Source: Pararhizobium sp.
Lineage (GTDB): Bacteria; Pseudomonadota; Alphaproteobacteria; Rhizobiales; Rhizobiaceae
Reading direction: 5' to 3'
DNA: 64,000 bases
Assembly: GCA_017794825.1 (NCBI GenBank)
Contig: CP051237.1
Coordinates: 2,294,001 to 2,358,000, forward strand
Shown here: positions 61,495 to 64,000 of the stretch, in pieces
Layout of the letters: each line of letters begins with the position of its first letter
Numbering within the stretch: the stretch's first letter is position 1
Translations under genes and position numbers: made by a program
The notes under the pieces: generated by a model
The model's input: only the letters and a program-made list of their open reading frames with translations
Databases searched by the model: none
Told to the model about the DNA's origin: nothing

Positions 61495-62217
61495 CTACTG
61501 ATGCGAATCGAGCGACAGGCTGAGCAGACGCGTCTGCAGGTCCTGATCCTCGACCAGCGCCGCCATCGAACCGGTGTGGACGATATGGCCGTCATCGATG
61601 ACGGCGACTGTCTGACCCAGCGACTTGGCGAAAAGAAAATTCTGCTCGACCAGCAAGATGGTCGTTTCCTGCGCGACTTCGCGAAAAGCCGATATCATGT
61701 TGTGGATGATGGCCGGCGCCAGGCCCTTGGTCGGCTCGTCGATCAGGATAAGGTCGCGCTTCTCGATGATCGCCCGCGCGATCGCCAGCATCTGCTTCTG
61801 ACCGCCGGAGAGCGACCAGGCCGATTTGGTCCAGAAGGTCTCCAGCGCCGGAAACAGCGTGTATATCCACTTCAGCCGCACCGGATCGAACTGACCGTCC
61901 GTCGAAGCGAGCCGCATGTTCTCCTCGACGGTCAGGCCCCCGAAGATACCCATGTTTTCCGGCACATAGGCGATGCCGCGACGGGCGATGTCCGACGTAT
62001 GCATACCGGTGATCGCCTCGCCGCGAAAAGTGATGCCGCCCTGCCGGGCCTGCCACAGGCCCATGATCGTGCGCAGCGTCGTCGTCTTGCCCGCGCCGTT
62101 GCGGCCGAGCAGAACGTGGACGCCGCCTTCCGGAACTTCCATCGAGACGCCGTGGAGAACATGATATTGCGCGATGTCGGTATAGACGTCGTCGAGCTTG
62201 AGGATCGGCGCGCTCAT
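61495..62217 (-). CDS. Branched-chain amino-acid-type ABC ATPase, LivF-like
   Basis: A 240-residue ATPase of the LivF class. Walker A GRNGAGKTTTLR near residue 38, signature LSGGQKQMLAIARAI near 137 and Walker B LILIDEPTKGLAPAI near 158 are complete. YVPENMGIFGGLTVEENMRLA near 88 is characteristic of the LivF branch. It overlaps the stop of the livG-type gene by four bases and is followed by the permeases. Confidence 0.95.
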   Translation of the reverse strand: MSAPILKLDDVYTDIAQYHVLHGVSMEVPEGGVHVLLGRNGAGKTTTLRTIMGLWQARQGGITFRGEAITGMHTSDIARRGIAYVPENMGIFGGLTVEENMRLASTDGQFDPVRLKWIYTLFPALETFWTKSAWSLSGGQKQMLAIARAIIEKRDLILIDEPTKGLAPAIIHNMISAFREVAQETTILLVEQNFLFAKSLGQTVAVIDDGHIVHTGSMAALVEDQDLQTRLLSLSLDSHQ

Positions 62218-62981
62218 GCTGCGTCCTCCGCCGGAATGCCGAGATAGATCTCGCGCACGATCGGCAGCGCGATCACCTCGTCCGGAAGACCGTCGGCGAC
62301 GAGTTCGCCATTGTGCAGCACGATGATGCGGTCGGCGAGCGAACGCACCACATCCATCTTGTGCTCGACCAGAAGAACGGTCTTGGACGAGTCCTTCTTG
62401 ATATCCTCGATCAGTTCGAGGATGACCGGCGCTTCGTCCACCGACATGCCCGCCGTCGGTTCGTCGAACATGAAGACGTCGGGTTTCAGAGCCAGCAGCA
62501 GCGCGATCTCGAGCTTGCGCTGATCGCCATGCGGCAAAGCGGTAACCGGCAGGTGGGCGACGCGATCGAGCCGCGTCGCCTCGAGATAGGCGCAGGCTTC
62601 GTCTTGCAGTTTTTTAAACGAGCGCGCCGTGCGAAAGATGACAGGTCCGAGACCGTGCTGGGCCTGAACCGCGAGGCGAACATTTTCCAGGACGGAGAGC
62701 CGCGGAAACAGATTGGTAAGCTGGAAGGCGCGGCCGACGCCGGCCTTGGCGCGCGCAGACGGACTGAAGCCCGTGATCTCCGTGTCGCCCTTGAAGATAT
62801 GGCCCGAACTCGGCCAGAGCTGTCCGGAAATCAGATTGAAATACGTTGTCTTTCCAGCCCCGTTCGGACCGACAATCACCGTCAGTTCGCCAGGGTGGAA
62901 GGACGCGCTGACGGCGTTGACGGCCGTGTGGCCACCGAATTGCCGGGTCAGCTTGTCGGTACGCAGCGATGCGGACGACAT
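62214..62981 (-). CDS. Branched-chain amino-acid-type ABC ATPase, LivG-like
   Basis: A 255-residue ATPase of the LivG class. Walker A GPNGAGKTTYFNLI near residue 39, RAFQLTNLFPRLSVLENV near 85, a divergent signature LPHGDQRKLEIALLL near 155 (LSxGxQ is changed), and Walker B VFMFDEPTAGMSVDEA. The insert after Walker A is as usual for LivG. It starts the ATPase-permease series after a terminator-like hairpin that separates it from the binding-protein gene. Confidence 0.94.
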   Translation of the reverse strand: MSSASLRTDKLTRQFGGHTAVNAVSASFHPGELTVIVGPNGAGKTTYFNLISGQLWPSSGHIFKGDTEITGFSPSARAKAGVGRAFQLTNLFPRLSVLENVRLAVQAQHGLGPVIFRTARSFKKLQDEACAYLEATRLDRVAHLPVTALPHGDQRKLEIALLLALKPDVFMFDEPTAGMSVDEAPVILELIEDIKKDSSKTVLLVEHKMDVVRSLADRIIVLHNGELVADGLPDEVIALPIVREIYLGIPAEDAA

Positions 62982-63033
62982 GGGATCGGTTTCTCTTTTT
63001 TGCAGGATTGTTCGACGACGGTCCGCGGCCTCG

Positions 63034-63073
63034 AAAAAAAGACCCGTCGCGCGGCCGGAGCCGCAACGACGGG
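63034..63073 (-). terminator. Rho-independent terminator between the receptor gene and livG
   Basis: Read on the minus strand, CCCGTCG pairs with CGACGGG around an inner hairpin (GCGGC and GCCGC arms), followed by TCTTTTTTT. It lies 16 bases after the receptor stop and 53 bases before the livG-type ATG. A partial stop here would give more receptor than transporter. Confidence 0.88.
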
Positions 63074-63088
63074 AGAGGCGCGAGACGT

Positions 63089-64000
63089 TTATTCCTGGTT
63101 ATTGCGTCCGATCGGAATGTCCATTTCCTCGGGCTTGATCTCGCGGACAAGCTCGGGGATGGCCCATTCGACGTCGTCATCCACCTTGATCTTGAAGTGG
63201 TACATGGACTGCAGGGCCTGATGGTCCTCGGGACGGAACATCATCTCACCCTTCGGCGTGTCCCATTTCATGCCTTCCATGGTGGCGATGAGATTCTCGG
63301 TCGTCCAGTCGTCGGTGCTTTCGAGAGCCTTGGCGACCGCCAGAGCCGCCGCCATGCCGCCTGCCGTGAAGAAATCCGGAGGCGAACCGAAGCGCTTTTC
63401 GTGCTCCTCGACCAGCCAGTCGTTGATCGGATTGTTCGGGCTTTCATAGTAGTAGTAGACGGCGCCTTCCATGCCGGGCACGCGCTTGTAGGTCGGCAGT
63501 ACAGGCAGAATGTGTCCGCCGGTCGAGATTTCAATGCCGTAGCGTTCCGGCTCCATGGCCTTGATCTTGCCCATCGGATCGCCACCGCCGGCAACATAGA
63601 TCAGGATGACCTTGCGGCCGTCCTTGTCCTTCAGCGCGTTGAACATGCGTTCCGCCGCAGCCGTGAAATCGGTGGTCTTCAGCGGCACGTATTCCTCGGT
63701 CACGACCGTGGCGCCCGAACCTTCCAGCGCCTTCTTGAACGCCTCGATGCCGTCCTTGCCGAAAGCGTAGTCCTCGGCGAGCGTCGCGACAAAGAGGTTT
63801 TCATCCGGCTTCAGCGCAAGCGCCTGGGCCTGCATGTCCATCGACGAGTTGCGGGACGTCTTGAAGACGTAGCGATTGGAATCGGGACCAGTCAGCGAGT
63901 CGGCGACAGCGGGCTCGACGATCAGGATACGCTCATATTCCTCGGCGATCGGCAGCATGCCCTTGGTCACGCCGGATGAGGTGCCGCCAACGGCGATCAG
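63089..64000 (-). CDS. Branched-chain amino-acid-type ABC substrate-binding protein, N-terminus cut off
   Basis: The 3' part of a periplasmic receptor (303 codons plus stop) that is open to the right edge: the reading frame continues as LIAVGGTSSGVTKGMLPIAEE with no start in view, so the signal peptide is outside. It belongs to the LivJ/LivK-type (family 6, ANF-like) receptors: VEPAVADSLTG, then FVATLAEDYAFGKDGIEAFKKALEGSGATVVTEEYVPLKTTDFTAAAERM and VILIYVAGGGDPMGKIKAMEPERYGIEI. AGGMAAALAVAKALESTDDW and MFRPEDHQALQSMYHFKIK are typical of the C-terminal part. The gene precedes the ATPase/permease series with a terminator in between. Substrate is not predictable. Confidence 0.92.
   Translation of the reverse strand: MIAVGGTSSGVTKGMLPIAEEYERILIVEPAVADSLTGPDSNRYVFKTSRNSSMDMQAQALALKPDENLFVATLAEDYAFGKDGIEAFKKALEGSGATVVTEEYVPLKTTDFTAAAERMFNALKDKDGRKVILIYVAGGGDPMGKIKAMEPERYGIEISTGGHILPVLPTYKRVPGMEGAVYYYYESPNNPINDWLVEEHEKRFGSPPDFFTAGGMAAALAVAKALESTDDWTTENLIATMEGMKWDTPKGEMMFRPEDHQALQSMYHFKIKVDDDVEWAIPELVREIKPEEMDIPIGRNNQE

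Noticed and set aside
59373..62247. Long plus-strand frames opposite the Liv-type operon
   Set aside because: His/Arg/Glu-rich shadows of membrane and ATPase genes; no signal for translation.

Overview
The window reads as chromosomal DNA of an alphaproteobacterium of the order Hyphomicrobiales (Rhizobiales). It is GC-rich (I judge about 60%). It carries gene neighbourhoods familiar from that order: SRP RNA next to dnaX-ybaB; HIT-nudC; recR/pheA/kdsB/membrane cytochrome c; MarR-NlpC-M17 aminopeptidase; a yejA-type transporter with two binding proteins; and a complete-looking cpa/tad cluster with CtrA-like sites. I cannot name the genus. I saw no phage, insertion sequence, CRISPR array, rRNA or tRNA.

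0-15.8 kb holds mostly housekeeping genes: a cut-off glutathione S-transferase, uppP, a MarC-family membrane protein, malate synthase G, an AT-richer secreted protein of unknown function, ybaB and dnaX, the SRP RNA, a HIT hydrolase, nudC, an outer-membrane barrel behind a strong Fur-like box, gshB, recR, pheA, kdsB and a membrane-anchored cytochrome c with a long acidic tail.

15.9-28.2 kb holds a Yej-type peptide ABC transporter (two binding proteins, two permeases, a double ATPase), a 2-hydroxyacid dehydrogenase, an NlpC/P60 hydrolase with its MarR-type regulator, a small secreted protein and an M17 leucyl aminopeptidase. Together these suggest uptake and breakdown of peptides or cell-wall fragments.

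28.5-40.4 kb is a Tad (Flp pilus) locus: tadD; tadC, tadB, cpaF, cpaE, cpaD, cpaC, cpaB and cpaA on the minus strand; a 57-residue Flp pilin at 38114-38287; a lone CpaC-N-terminal-like protein; and two TadE-like minor pilins. TadG is not in the window. Palindromic repeats of one family lie at both ends of the locus.

40.7-49.5 kb is a nucleoside and base salvage region (deoB, upp, a retroviral-type aspartic protease, deoA, a purine nucleoside phosphorylase, cdd and an Nup-type ABC importer) without a visible importer binding protein.

49.6-64 kb holds an iron-type alcohol dehydrogenase, a thioesterase and SlyX. Next comes a polyamine-type ABC transporter split over two divergent units, one of which contains a PLP decarboxylase. 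Then follow a HisC-like aminotransferase and a branched-chain amino-acid-type (Liv) ABC operon that ends in a coupled alpha/beta hydrolase. Its binding-protein gene runs off the right edge.
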